The notes beneath the pieces were generated by a model. That model saw only the letters and a list, made by a program, of their open reading frames with translations, did no database searches and was not told the DNA's origin. Both the position numbers and the translations under genes were made by a program. Shown here in pieces: positions 1 to 11,745 of a stretch of DNA of 64,000 bases (position 1 is its first letter; each line of letters starts with the position of its first letter). This DNA comes from Diadophis punctatus similis. Lineage: Eukaryota; Chordata; Lepidosauria; Squamata; Dipsadidae. The stretch lies in assembly GCA_023053685.1 (NCBI GenBank), contig JALIGW010000002.1:249186856-249250855 (forward strand), read 5' to 3'.

Positions 1-679
<679 letters not shown>

Positions 680-1784
680 AGAGTTTAGAGAAGTCTTGAA
701 TTTCATTTGTGATCTCTTGTTCAAACTGTAGGTGAGAAATTGTCTGTTTGAATTCTGGCCTGATTCTTTTTACTCAAACTTTTCTCAGGATTTAAACTTG
801 TAGGTGGAGAGAAAAGGAAAGTGGTTATCAGCAGAATCTTCTGGATATTTTCTTTTGCAGAAGTAGTGGAATTCCTCAAAAAGAAATTTTGGATGGTGCT
901 TTTGTATGTTGATTATGTACCCACATGTGGAGTTTCAGCCTTCTAGCTTGGTTTCACCCAGATTTTAACCCCAGAAGTCCCTGAAACAGCCGTTAATTGA
1001 ATGTGCGAGCCGCTAAGCAGAACACTGTCTACCTCAATGCAGGGGAAAAACTCTTGGAAGCCTAGTGCAGTGTCATGATGCTTACCTGACGTAGGCATCC
1101 CTAGGCCTCCCCCACCCTCCAAGACACCCTGTGGTCTGTTTCCTATCACTTGTGTCCCCTCGGCCCTTCACTCGTCCACAGGGTCCCCCCCAGTCCTTTC
1201 CCTCCCCCCCCAGGGTCCCCACAGGCCTCTCCTTTCCCCAAGGATCTCCTTACACCCAACTCACACCCCACCAGACCTCACCCTCCACCTTCTTACCTTT
1301 TGAAGATCTCTGATCCTCATGTTGGGGAAGGATACACATCCTTGTCTCTCTTGACTGTGTCCTGGAAGTCGCCATCATTTTCAGTGGGCCCTGGATTTGT
1401 CCCTGGGCCATGTGATGGACTTGTTAAAGCAGCTACTATTTTGCCACACTGTCCACATTGTCACACAGAAGAGGGACAAACCTCTCTATTTTGCTACCTT
1501 CAGACGAGAAAAAAAAATGTACAATAGAAAATGTCTCATTTTAAAAAATGCATTATGTTAGAATGATCAGAAGCATTTGACGTATAAAAAATGGGTCTTG
1601 TCAGTGTTGCTATGAACATTCGGGCAAGGCAAGACGCTCAGAATTGCCTCAAACTGTGAGATGAGCAGCGATTAATAATAAATGAATTTAATAATAATAA
1701 GGTAATGTAAAGCTCATTTCCCAACTCTTGCTCAGTGATGAGAACTCCACACAAACAGTGGGTTTTAACACACTACAATTATTA
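680..1784 (+). other. 3' UTR-like downstream block, copy 1
   Basis: This non-coding block is homologous to 22900-23520 and 47574-48210, so it was duplicated along with the zinc-finger exon. A conserved AATAAA at 1677-1682 (counterparts at 23410 and 48112) is a candidate polyadenylation signal. The stretch of about 825-1265 is absent from the other two copies next to ZNF iii and v. Part of it (about 818-895) has a counterpart after relic vi near 55850-55925, which suggests deletion in the others rather than insertion here. No coding region is supported. Confidence 0.6.
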
Positions 1785-2271
1785 CCATACTTTTCGGAGT
1801 ATAAGACGCACCTTTTTCCTCCCTAAAAGTGGCTGAAAATTTGGGTGCGTCTTATACTTCGAATGTAGCTTTTTTCCCCCAGCCCTAACTAGGTGCTAAC
1901 AGATCTTCCCAGTTCTTACCTTGCAGGCTTTTTCATTGTTACTCTCTCCAAAGAATGTTTTTCCAGCCCTAAGTTTTTGCAGAATTTTTTTCCATTGCTC
2001 TACTTGCTCCGAGTAAGTTATTTTCTAGCCCTAACCAGGTGCTAACTATCTTCCCAGCTCTTACCGGCTTGCAGGTTCTTTCATTGTTACTCTCTCAGAA
2101 GAAGGTTTTTTTAAGTCCTAACCAGGGGATAAAATAATATGCTGAAGCTGACCAGACTAAGGATGCTAGCCAGATGAATACCTGGTAGGCAGATTGTTTT
2201 CCCCTATTTTCCTCCCCCAAAACTAAGGTGCGTCTTATACTCCGGTGCGTCTTATACTCCGAAAAATACGG
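1785..2271. mobile_element. TA-flanked TIR element (MITE-like), copy 1
   Basis: Inverted termini (CCATACTTTTCGGAGTATAA at 1785, its mate ending CGAAAAATACGG at 2271) are flanked by TA dinucleotides at 1783-1784 and 2272-2273. Paralogous sites near 23521 and 48219 read straight through GTTAACTTG with a single TA, so this is a genuine insertion. Inside, a segment of about 75 bp (CCCTAACTAGGTGCTAACAG type) occurs twice, near 1880 and 2025. There is no transposase. The TA duplication suggests Tc1/mariner-type mobilisation, which is an inference. Confidence 0.75.
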
Positions 2272-2370
2272 TAACTTGTAATCTCTGTCTTGTGTATTCT
2301 GCATCACTATGACTTATCTGTCTTTCTCAGCTTCCCTTCCTTCATTATAAATTTAGAATTCCAGTTTCAG

Positions 2371-2990
2371 ATTCACACAGGAGAGAAACCTTATAATTGT
2401 CCAGATTGTGGGAAAAATTTGATTGGAATTTTGAACTGGTGATACACCAGAGGACTCTCACAGAAGAGAAACCGTAGGAATATTCAGTTTGTGGGAAAAT
2501 TCCACAATTCAGAATTCCAAACACACACAGGAGAGAAACCATATGAATGTCCAGTTTTTGGAATTTTTTTTGTCAGAATTCCCATTTGGTGATACACCAG
2601 AAGACTCACACAGGAGAGAAAGCATATGAATAGCTAGATTGTGGGTTCTCATCTGATGACACACAAGAAGATTCACAAAGGAGGAGAAACTATATGAGTG
2701 TGGAGATTGTGGGAAAAATTTCTTTCGGAACTCAGACCTGGTGATACACTAGAGAAGTCACACAGGAGAGAAACCATAAGAGTGTCCAGACTGTGGGAAA
2801 GATTTTAGCACTAGGTGTAGTCTTATAAATCATGTACGTATACATACAGGGGAGAAACCATTCAAATGCCTGGACCGTGGACGGTGCTTCACAAAAAAAT
2901 CCTCCCTTTTTGGTCAGAAGAGCTCCCAGGTTGTTCATGGAAGGAGCCACCAGAGAGGAGCCCTACCAGCTCAATGGGTAGATTTTATGG
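2371..2990 (+). pseudogene. C2H2 zinc-finger relic ii
   Basis: Repeated C2H2 signatures (CPDCGKNF, TGEKP linkers, an HT/HQR pattern) recur about every 84 bp from 2371 to about 2950, with stops and frameshifts in most fingers. The fingers differ from those of the main arrays (Y-E/N-C-P-D rather than F-E-C-P) and resemble the decayed fingers near 51183-51247, so this is the relic of a second, older ZNF lying directly downstream of the main gene. The start follows a CAG at 2368-2370. It is unlikely to encode protein. Confidence 0.75.
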
Positions 2991-3004
2991 GGAAGAAGAT
3001 CCAG

Positions 3005-3240
3005 GTTGGTGTAGTGGTGAAGGCACCAGGTTAGAGACTGAGAAATAGTACCAGTTCTGCCTTAAAGTGTGAAACTATCTGTGCAACTTTGGACAATCTT
3101 ATCAGGCCTAGGCCTAAAAGCAGCAAAGGAAACGACTTGCCTGACTTAAAGGCACCAAAACCAAACATCTGGTGTAAGACTCAAGGATGCTGGATGGAAA
3201 GCCACCATCCAGCAAAAATAAAAACGAAAGAACGAAAAGG
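3005..3240 (+). mobile_element. tRNA-derived SINE-like repeat
   Basis: GTTGGTGTAGTGGTGAAGGC near 3004-3023 looks like a Pol III A box (TGGTGTAGTGG). It is followed by SINE-like text (GTTCTGCCTTAAAGTGTGAA) found in core-type reptile SINEs. The 3' half is shared with 27392-27502, the paralogous spacer. No clean B box is left. Family assignment is tentative. Confidence 0.45.
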
Positions 3241-3518
3241 GTTAGGGTTGGATCATAAATTAGTGTTATAATTTAGCGTTAGGTCAGACATAAAGATGCC
3301 TTACTTGAGATATGGAATATTGAGAGGCAAAAAGTATGCCTCAGTAGGTAGGTAGGCTGTCTGGGGGACATTTACCCTGTAAATTACAGCATGCTACCCT
3401 GGAAGTGCTTTGCATGCCATCATGAGTTCCTGGATGAAAAGAGAATCAATAAAATTTTGGGGTTATTTTATTCCAGATTTCTTCACACAACAGAGCTCAG
3501 AGCCAATATCATCAGAAT
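3240..3518. other. Duplicated spacer, copy A
   Basis: This is unique-looking sequence paralogous to 28421-29105. It contains the empty sites for two hAT insertions seen in the other copy (GGTGTAAG at 3171-3178, just upstream, and ATTGAGAG at 3319-3326). No gene is visible. Confidence 0.7.
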
Positions 3519-3877
3519 AGAACTGGAAGGGACCTTGGAGGTCTTCTAGTCCAACTTCCTGCTCAAGCAAGGACCTTATACCATTTCAGAGAAGTGACTG
3601 TCTACTCTAGTCTCTTCTTAAAAACTTCCAGGGGTGAAGCACCCACAACTTCTGAAGGCAAGCTGTTCCACTGGTTAATTGTCCTCATTGTTAGGAAGTT
3701 TCTCCTCAATTCCAGGTTGCTTCTCTCCTTATTTTCCATCCATTGTTTCTTCCCTTCCCTCCTCTGGTTTTGGTAAATAAGTTGATCCCCTCCTCTGTGG
3801 CAGCCATTCAAATACTGGAATATTGCTGTAATCATCACCACCACCACCACCACCACCACCACCACCATCATCATCAT
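3519..3877 (-). mobile_element. CR1 LINE, 3' fragment
   Basis: Read on the minus strand, this encodes the C-terminal tail of CR1 ORF2 (NQWNSLPSEVV motif) and runs into the CR1 3' end (GGTCCCTTCCAG-type at about 3520). It is heavily 5' truncated. A (CAC)n/(CAT)n microsatellite at about 3836-3876 abuts the internal break. Spacer C holds the same insertion at 29371-29690, so it predates the duplication. Confidence 0.8.
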
Positions 3878-4059
3878 CCATACCTTATTAAATCTGCATT
3901 AAAAATGGCATTGTAGGGTGTCCTTCTAAAAAGGTTTGTTTGGTGATCAGTTAGCTATGTGGTTTATTCTATTTTGCCTTTTGTTTTTTTACAAATCTTT
4001 TTTGGAAACATTTCTACCAAACAGACTATCACTCCCTCTTTCTTAGACCCCATTTTCTA

Positions 4060-5077
4060 CAATAGAATAGAATAGAATTCTTTATTGGTCAAGTGTGATT
4101 GGACAGACAGGGAATTTGTCTTGGTGCTCTCAGTGTACATAAAAGAAAGGATACATTCGTCAAAAATGTATAAGGTACAACACTTAATGATAGTCATTGG
4201 GTACAAATAAGCAATCAAATCACATTAGGAAACAGTCAATATAAATCATAAAGATACTCACAACAAAGTTACAGTCATGCAGTCATAAATGGGAGGAGAT
4301 GGTTGGAAGAAATTTTGGAAATAAAACGAGTTAAAACCTGAATTATTTTTGTTAGGAATAACTATGGATAAATTTGGAAAAAATGTATTATACCTTATGC
4401 TACATATTTTGACCGCCGCAAGGATAATATTTGCTCAAAAATGGAAAAATAAAGACATACCCACGGAGGAAGAAATCTTAGACGAAATATTAATATGTGC
4501 AGAAATGGATAGACTAACACTAGAGTTGAAGGACAAATTGGATACGGAATATTATGAAACCTGGAACAAAATATATGAATGGTGGGAAAAAAGGAAAGCC
4601 AAGATTAAATTATATTGGAAAGATTGGAAAGATTTAAAAATTGTATTAAAATGTGATTTTATTTGATAAGATAAATATAGATAAAGAAATGACCATATGT
4701 AAATAGTTTAACTGGATAATCCGTCATGTACATAATTTTATGTATTTTGGTCTTTGTTTTGTCTTGTTGTTTGTATGTTTGTTTTTAATTGTTTTATAAA
4801 TAAAAACTTCTTAAAATAAAAAAAAATGAGAGGAGATGGGTGATAGGAATGATGAGAAGATTAATAGTAGTGCAGACTTAGTAAATAGTTTGACAGTGTT
4901 GAAGGAATTATTTGTTTAGCAGAGTGATGGCGTTCAGGGAAAAAACTGTTATTGTGTCTAGTAGTTCTGGTGTGCAGTCCTCTATAGCATCGTTTAGAGG
5001 GTAGGAGTTGAAACAGTTTATGTGCAGGATGTGAGGTTTCTGTAAATATTTTCACAGCACACTTTTTGACTCTAGTA
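4060..5077 (-). mobile_element. CR1/L2-superfamily LINE 3' end, split by L1
   Basis: The minus strand encodes a C-terminal LINE tail (HPAHKLFQLLPSKRCYR...NSFFPER, about 4890-5040), and the 3' terminus carries ATTCTATTCT repeats at about 4061-4078. It is inserted at a TTCTA in spacer A; spacer C reads uninterrupted at about 29893. An L1 fragment at 4303-4825 interrupts it. The exact LINE clade is uncertain. Confidence 0.7.
4303..4825 (+). mobile_element. 5'-truncated L1 (ORF2 C-terminus)
   Basis: Codons 4349-4666 encode the extreme C-terminus of L1 ORF2p (TAARIIFAQKWK motif, paralogous to the minus-strand copy near 16050). An AT-rich 3' UTR and an A-rich tail follow. It is flanked by a 14-bp target duplication, ATGGGAGGAGATGG at 4289-4302 and ATGAGAGGAGATGG at 4826-4839, with one mismatch. 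This is a clean target-primed insertion into the older LINE. Confidence 0.85.
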
Positions 5078-5440
5078 TTCTAGAACCTGTTGCATATTTT
5101 TCTCTCTGTGTCACCTAATGGAAACTTCCTTGCAGGCCAGTTTACAGAAGCACATGGCATTTAGCATTAGCAAATATAAAATTTCCTCCTTCAGAAATGA
5201 AGAGACATAGTGGGTGCTCTTGGATGCAGCCCTTGCCAGCAGGAGTGAAGTTGGGTGTCTGGCCTGATGGTGCTCCCATGTAATAAATCCTTGGGAGCCA
5301 CTGGAAATCAGTCATAAAGTTTTGGGATTTAGGGAGGTTTTGATCTCCACCAAGAGTAACTCCTAAGAAAGCTAATTGTGTAATTCTGTAAAAACATCAT
5401 GAACTTTTAGGGCTCAGCACATAGCTAATCTTCGTAAGTT
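5078..5440. other. Duplicated upstream spacer, copy A
   Basis: Paralogous to 12560-12880, 29895-30200 and 60290-61060. It holds no recognisable gene. Conservation among four copies is probably passive, by duplication, though it lies immediately upstream of the putative promoter. Confidence 0.6.
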
Positions 5441-5783
5441 AAGTAGCCCCACATTTAGCTATTTTACTTGGCTCAGTTGCAAAGGTCGGTTGCTAGAAGT
5501 CAAAACCGACTTGATAGCATTTAATCAGTGAAAACATCTTGCTTTAGGTAGTAGAGACGGTACAAGCGAGTTTTTCTGCCTCCTGTCTGGAGATGGCGAT
5601 CAGGTAGGCAACATCTGTGCCTGAAAAGTGCATAATAAAGGAGTTAAAAACACCAAGTACTGCATTGCTAGAAAGGATGGGAGGAGAGAAGCGCAGAGGA
5701 ACTTCCTCTTTCGGGTCAGAGGAGGACGGTGGTGTGCAGAGCGGCTTTTCTGCTCTTCCCATGGTCGAAGCAGCAGCTGGAAG
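5441..5783 (+). promoter_or_regulatory. ZNF promoter and non-coding first exon, copy A
   Basis: This block is repeated at 12885-13356, 30935-31283 and 61085-61442. It contains an ETS-like run (ACTTCCTCTTTCGG, about 5700-5713) and ends in AAG/GTGAGT with the donor at 5784. The transcription start is not defined and there is no conserved ATG-led frame, so the exon is probably 5' UTR. The promoter role is inferred from its position upstream of zinc-finger exons in the other units. In this copy no matching zinc-finger acceptor follows before unit B, so it looks orphaned. Confidence 0.5.
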
Positions 5784-6044
5784 GTGAGTTGAGGGCAGGT
5801 GGGAGGAGAGTCCGGGAGCAAGTCGGGCTCTTTGGTTTCCTCCACGGCCTGGAAGCAGAGAAGCAACTGGGCTGACGCATGTCAGGTGCTGCTGCAGGTT
5901 TCTTCACTCCCCAAATTTAATGCCACTGGTGGTGCACGCTGTAAAACTGGTGGCTGCAATTTTATGCTGGTGGGAAGATTTAAAAAGTCTCTTTGAAGTT
6001 AAGGTTGATTCTTTGGGAATGGCTTCCCTCCAGAGGTTGTGGGT
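5784..6044 (+). other. Conserved intron-start block, copy A
   Basis: Sequence after the donor is shared with 13357-13620, 31284-31560 and 61443-61695, including GGCAGGTGGGAGGAGAGTCC. The homology stops abruptly at the hAT-type element beginning at 6045. ORFs here are not conserved between copies. Confidence 0.6.
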
Positions 6045-6298
6045 CAGGGGCGGGTTGCTGTTACTTCGCTACCGGTGCGCTGTGCGCAAATTGCCATGTT
6101 GCACATGCACATCCCCTCGCGAGATTTTGCTTCTGCGCATGCGCAGGAAGCAAAAAAAGCCAAAAAATTGCGGAAAAAATATGGCGGTGCACGACGGACC
6201 AGCAAAGGCGGCACCGGAGCCGTCATGTGCAAATTTTGCAATCCGCTGGCCGCTACCAGTGCCATAGAGTGGATCGCACCGGTAGGAACCCACCACTG
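6045..6298. mobile_element. Short hAT-type TIR element
   Basis: It begins CAGGGGCGGGTTGCTG and ends GGAACCCACCACTG, matching the CAGNGGTGGGTT termini of the family with perfect 8-bp duplications at 18058 and 28512. Internal GC-rich text includes GCGCATGCGC. The flanks (TTGTGGGT and CCATTGAG) do not match, so a later rearrangement or deletion is likely. Confidence 0.6.
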
Positions 6299-9200
6299 CC
6301 ATTGAGAGAGTTAAAGGAACAAGTTTAAAAGCCCAAATTTGAGGATGTCTTTATAATTGGACTTGGTGGAAGCTAAAGAGACTGAAAAAGAATAAAGAAT
6401 TTGAAGAAAATATCTTATAAGTGCTAAGTGGACTTAAAATACTTTGGAGACTTTTGCAAAAGAGTTGTTTTGTTATATTGGGAAACCGGCAACGCCATCT
6501 GCTGGTTAAAAGAAAATATTGCAACAGACTGTGGAAAGCTTGAATTTGCTGGGACTGACCTTGCTCATAAGAAAATAACTAGGAGCTTGAAATGACTTGA
6601 AAGCAGTGCTATTGTGTTTGATGGTGCACTGTTTTGGTGATAGAAGATAACAGGATTTTGAATTGGATTGGACTGAAATACAAAGAGATTATATTGGGCG
6701 CTATCAAACAAAATGAAATTCAATGGTGAAAAAAGTAAGGTTTTACATTTAGGCAAGAAAAACAAAATGCACAGGTACAGTATATGTGGTACCTTGCTCA
6801 ACAGTAGTAACTGTGAGAGGGATCTTGGAGTCCTAGTGGACAACCATTTAAATATGAGCCAGCAGTGTGCAGCAGGTGCCAAAAAAGCCAATACAGTTCT
6901 AGGCTGCATTAACAGAGGGATAGAATCAAGATCACACGAAGTGTTAATACCACTTTATAATGCCTTGGTAAGGCCACACTTGGAATACTGCATTCAGTTT
7001 TGGTCGCCACGATGTAAAAAGGATGTTGAGACTCTAGAAAGTACAGAGAAGAGCAACAAAGATGATTAGGGGACTGGAGGCTAAAACATATGAAGAACGG
7101 TTGCAGGAACTGGGTATGTCTAGTTTAATGAAAAAAAGGATCAGGGGAGACATGATAGCAGTATTCCAATATCTCAGGGATTGCCACAAAGAAGAGGGAG
7201 TCAAGCTATTCTCCAAAGCACCTGAGGGTAGGACAAGAAGTAATGGGTGGAAACTAAACAAGGAGAGAAGCAACTTAGAACTAAGGAGAAATTTCCTGAC
7301 AGTTAGGACAATTAATCAGTGGAACAGCTTGCCTCCAGAAGTTGTGAATGCTCCAACACTGGAAGTTTTTAAGAAGATGTTGGATAACCATTTGTCTGAA
7401 GTAGTGTAGGGTTTCCTGCCTAGGCAGGGGGTTGGACTAGAAGACCTCCAAGGTCCCTTCCAACTCTGTTGTTATTATTATTATATGGACTTAAGCTGCA
7501 AGTAAAAAAATCTGTGAACTTTGTGAATTGTGAACTTGACAATATGGAGGCATGTATCTATGAAGAATTGACTGAGATGTTAAAATATATCTATGAAGAT
7601 ATAAAAACTTACCTTTTGGAAATCAGAGGTGAAAAGAAAATAGAAATGAAGCTGGATCATAAAGAACACTTAAAATTTACAATGGTGGAAAATGAAAATG
7701 AAGAAAATGAAGAACAAGGAGATTACGCAGATGAAAAAGGGACTGAAAATAAAAAACAGATGATTACACTGGGATTTACAGTGATAAGAAAAGAGTAAGG
7801 GGAGCATTGGTATCAGAAGAAGCAATTAAAAAATAAGGGGGGTAATAGGGAGAAGAGACTAGGAGGAACTGAGAGCAGACTTACACAAATAATATGCTCA
7901 AAAGGAAGAAAAGGTATTTGGAAAAAAAGTTATTGGCATAAAAATAAAAGAAAGAAAAAGAAAAAGTTAAGAGAAGGGGTTGGAAGGGAAAAACCTACAA
8001 GGTGGAATTTTTGAAAGACCAAAAGAGAATGGATGAAAAGGGGAAGGTTAATAGAAAGGAAGAGGGGTTAGATAATTGTGTATAATTAAGTAGGGTATAA
8101 AGTTCTTATATAAGATTGATGGTGGAATGTTAAAAAATTATAATTATTATTTTACATTCAATCATGTTAACACTATTAGTTGTGTATAAGTGTGTATAAT
8201 TAATCAGCATAATTATCTTGTTAAAAGGTTTTTTTATAAGTTAATAATTATATATTAGATTGGTACATGATGGTTTGAATTAAATTTTGATGATGAAAGG
8301 GAAAAAAGAATAAAGAAAAGGGAAATAAATTAGACTATAGTAGGTCAATTGTTGGAAGGTTATAAAATTTGAATAATTACTACTTTTCTTTATAAGATTT
8401 GTTTTTATACAAGATTTGTATAACTTATAAATTTGATTTAATGTTGAAAAGGATTTAGATAGTTATTGAAATTGGAATGTTATAAGATCTGTATAATTAT
8501 CATTTTTAAAGGTCTTTATATAAGATTATATAATTTATAAATTGGATTTTTTGTTGTAGAGATTTTAGATAATTAGGGATTCTTTTTTTTCTTTATTATT
8601 GTATATTGGGAAGTTGGTAATGTTATTAACCAATGGATGGAAGTGTAGTGATAAGATTAGAATTTGTTTAAATATGGAGAATGAGTTAAAATAAAAAATT
8701 GAATAATAAAGTTGAAAGGGAGATACTGAAATGGGAAAAGAGATCAGAAATTTAGGGCATTTAGAAATGACAGAATAAAAAAAATGAGTAAAGATATAAA
8801 TTGAGGAAAGGGAGGAGTACGGCCTAAAATTAAGAGGTACAAGAGACAATGAATATGTCTGAAAGATAAGCTATAGTGATTAATTTGGAAGAAAACTGAA
8901 AATTAAAGGTGGTAGACCCAGGCGACAAAAATAGGAGGCAAGAAAAATATATAAGTTTAAGAGTAGCACTGATGCTCGAATGAAGTCAGGGTTTTGAATT
9001 GCTCGTCTGTTAACTATAAAATGGATTATGATTAGATGTACTCAGGGAAGGACAAGAGGGAGGAAGAGGAAGTAGAAAGGAAGGGGAGAGAGGGAGGAGG
9101 GAAGTAGGAAAGAGGGAGAGAGGGAGAAAGAAGGTAGAGGGAAGAGGGAGGGGAGTAGTATGAAATATAGAAGGAAAACAGAAGGGAGATAAAAGTACAA

Positions 9201-9341
9201 AAGGTGCAAATTTAGGATATTTATTTATGGCATTTTGGAAGAAATGTATAATTATGTATGTTTTGATATTATGGTATATGTATGGATATTTATGTAAAGT
9301 TGGTGAAAAAATAAAAAAAATTCTTAAAAAAACTTACTAAC
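6299..9341 (+). mobile_element. L1-like non-autonomous element, split by CR1
   Basis: AT- and purine-rich sequence with a short coding relic at about 7545-7795 (acidic, EIRGEKKIEMKLDHKEH), long AT runs, a purine tract at about 9055-9180 and an A-rich 3' tail at 9309-9341. Related copies lie at 34620-37620 and 43135-47100, and a 3' fragment at 10949-11395. None shows a reverse-transcriptase domain of its own, which suggests mobilisation in trans. CR1 interrupts it at 6695-7483. Confidence 0.6.
6695..7483 (+). mobile_element. CR1 LINE, 5'-truncated ORF2 C-terminus
   Basis: Frames at 6713-7069 and 7062-7409 encode the CR1 ORF2 C-terminus ([20 protein letters not shown], then [11 protein letters not shown]), separated by a frameshift near 7042. 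The 3' end is AGGTCCCTTCCAACTCTG plus (TTA)n. A near-identical copy lies at 30205-30893 and a longer one at 56395-57440. The element is inactive. Confidence 0.9.
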
Positions 9342-10318
9342 TCTATGTATCTAACAAAATTAACAATCTAACAATCAAACGCCAGAGGAGCTGGTCCATG
9401 GAACCAGGCCAGAAGCCACCTGTCCCAAATCAAAGGAGCATTCCATTTCCTCAGAAGATTACACAAACAATTATAACGATCTAATACACATCGATTTTAC
9501 AGAAGACACTACGCAGTCTAAAACCATCTCTATCCATTGGACCTGATGGACTATGTGCCTACTTCTTTAAAAAACTTTCCATTGCCCTAGCAGAATCCCT
9601 GAGCATAATTTTTGAAAAATCTTTCAGGATCAGCTCCTTGCCCAACCTATGGTCACTAGCCACGGTCATCCCTATCTTCAAAAAGGGAGACCCCAGCCTA
9701 GTTGAAAATTACAGACCAATCTCCTTATGTTGTGTCACATGCAAAGTCAAGGAATCAATCATTAACCAATCCATTACCCTCCACTTAGAGACAAACAACC
9801 TACTCTCTAACAAACAATTTGGTTTCAGAAAAAATTCATCCTGTAATCTGCAACTCCTACACTGTAAAAACATATCGACTACACAATTCAACCAGGGCAA
9901 AGCAATAGACGCAATTTACATAGACTTCTGCAAAGCCTTTGACTCAGTGGTACATGACAAACTACTACTAAAACTAAAATCTTATGGCATTTCTGGACCC
10001 CTGCACAAATGGATAACTGTGTTCCTGTCAAACAGACTACAAGTGGTCAAAATAGGAAGCGATCTATCAAGTCTTGTACCTGTACCTGTACCTTGCGGTG
10101 TCCCCCAAGGCAGCATTTTAGGGCCAACACTCTTTATACTTTACATAAATAACCTTTGTGATCATATTAAAAGCAACTGTATCATCTTCGCTGATGATGT
10201 AAAACTATTCAACACCACCGACAATGTTGCTACCTTTCAAAAAGACCTTGACTATGTATCTGAATGGTCAAACAAGTGGCAACTTCAAATCTCAATCAAC
10301 AAATGCTCAGTCTTACCA
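9342..10318 (+). mobile_element. LINE RT fragment, CR1/Jockey-like
   Basis: The frame 9638-10327 encodes RT blocks in order: IPIFKKGDPSLVENYRPISL, IDFCKAFDSVVHDKLLLKL, CGVPQGSILGPTLFILYINN and FADDVKLF. Upstream, in another frame, GPDGLCAYF continues the fingers domain (about 9540-9570). There is no endonuclease domain or 3' UTR. At 10318 it passes abruptly into L1 ORF2 sequence. The CR1/Jockey-group placement is by motif style; no finer name is supported. Confidence 0.8.
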
Positions 10319-10665
10319 AAAAGGTAAGATACTTAGGAGTCCATTTAACAGCAAGATGTATAACGATTAAGGAAGATAATTATTATAAATTGAGAAGACA
10401 ACTTGAAATAGATTTGGAGAGATGGAAGAATTTACAGCTATCATTAATGGGTAGAATAGTTATAATCAAGATGAACATACTACCGAGATTGTTGTTCTTA
10501 TTTCAAACGATACCGATAAAATTAGAGAAAAATATTTTCAAAATCTTAATAAAATAATAATTAAATTTATATGGCAAGGTAAAAAAGCTAGAATTAATAT
10601 AAAAATGCTTCAAGATTCAAGACTTAGAGGAGGGTTTGGATTTCCAAACTGAGAATTATACTATC
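10319..10665 (+). mobile_element. L1 ORF2 internal fragment
   Basis: Encodes the L1 segment after the RT core (VRYLGVHLTARC, LSLMGRIVIIKMNILPR, then KKARINIKML and GFGFPN followed by TGA). It is homologous to the minus-strand L1 at 16985-17320, with a frame break near 10555. Both ends are truncated and there is no tail. The same TGA follows the GFG(F/L)PN motif in both copies. Confidence 0.8.
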
Positions 10666-10948
10666 AGCACTGAAAAAAGTGACTCATGACCTTTTTTCAC
10701 ACTTATAATCATTGCACCATCCCCATGGTCATGTGATTTACAATTGGATGCTTGACAGCTGACTCATATTTATGACAGTTGCAGACTCCTGGAGTCACGT
10801 GATCCCCTTTTCCGACCTTCTGACAAGCAAAGTCAATGGGGAATTCATTTAACAACTGTGTTACTAATTTGACAACTGCAGTGATTCACTTAACAAATGT
10901 GGCAAAATGAAGAATAATTGGGATAACTCAGATGACAAAACTAGAATT

Positions 10949-11395
10949 TTAAGGAGGCAGCATTAATGTTAAAGTGTATACCTAAAGTAAAGGATAATGG
11001 TTATAAATATGACATTAAAATATAAAAAGGGAAAAAAGAATAAATGATGAATTTAGAAGGGACACCGACAGGTCATAAATGTATAGTAATATACTATCAG
11101 TCTGTTAAATATTAGAGATACTAGAACTAAAATCACTCAGGGAAAGGTTTAGAAGGAGAAAGAGGAAGTAGTAGGAGAGAGGAGAAGGGTGGAGAGAGGA
11201 AGGTAGGGGGAGAGAAGGGTAAGAAGGTTGATGGAAGAGGTGGAGACTGTGGGAGGGGAGTGAAAAGGGAAAATAGAAATACAGGCTGATAAACAGCATG
11301 ATATAGGTGCATAATAGGATATTGAATTACAATTGAACTGACAGAATTGTGTAATTATGTATGTTATTGATATTTTTAAGGTATATGCATGGATA
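10949..11395 (+). mobile_element. L1-like non-autonomous element, 3' end
   Basis: It shares the ACTCAGG...purine tract...GGTATATGCATGGATAT layout with 9040-9341 and 37310-37620. It is 5' truncated and its 3' end is fused to or overlapped by the SINE at 11396. Confidence 0.6.
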
Positions 11396-11545
11396 TGTGT
11401 ATGGATAATAGAGGTGGAGCTCTTGCCTCACAATCAGGAGGTTGTGAGTTCGATCCTAGGTAGAGGCAGATGTAAGGGTCACCTGCTTGGGCAGGGGGTT
11501 GGACTAGATGACCTGCAACTCTGTTAATCTGATGTATCTGATCTG
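11396..11545 (+). mobile_element. tRNA-derived SINE with CR1-like tail
   Basis: GTTGTGAGTTCGATCCTAGG (about 11441-11460) carries a Pol III B box (GTTCGATCC), preceded by a tRNA-like GGAGCTCTTGCCTC. The tail GGGGGTTGGACTAGATGACC matches the CR1 3' end, so CR1 machinery probably mobilised it. It is not a functional tRNA gene: no cloverleaf acceptor stem is evident. Confidence 0.7.
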
Positions 11546-11745
11546 ATGTGGCAAGAAGAGTCGTAAAATGGGGCAAAACTTACTTAACCAATTTCTCACT
11601 TAGCAACATAAATTTTGGCCTCGATTGTGGTTGTAAGTTGAGGACTACCTGTATATATTGAGGTTATTATATTTTAGCTTCCTCCATACAACAGCTTTGA
11701 TCCGATAGCTAAAAGGCCACTATCACCATCCAAACCTTACTAGAT

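Larger units (their letters stand above)
10670..11655 (+). repeat. GAGGACTACCTG-family repeat, split
   Basis: The left part (10670-10948) and right part (about 11545-11655, ending AGTTGAGGACTACCTGTATA) are two halves of one dispersed repeat, also present at 59810-59985 and in part at 26680-26757 and 14046-14520. It is interrupted by an L1-like 3' end (10949-11395) and a SINE. Its termini read as an inverted CAGGTAGTCCTC, so a DNA-transposon origin is plausible but unproven. Confidence 0.5.

Noticed and set aside
3602..3877. 91-codon minus-strand frame beginning with a Met/Val run
   Set aside because: The start is a (CAC)n/(CAT)n microsatellite fused to a CR1 tail; the CR1 part is annotated as a mobile element.
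11440..11465. Possible tRNA gene (GTTCGATCC B box)
   Set aside because: Only the promoter-like head of a SINE; no acceptor stem or cloverleaf was found. The same holds for 28940-29030.
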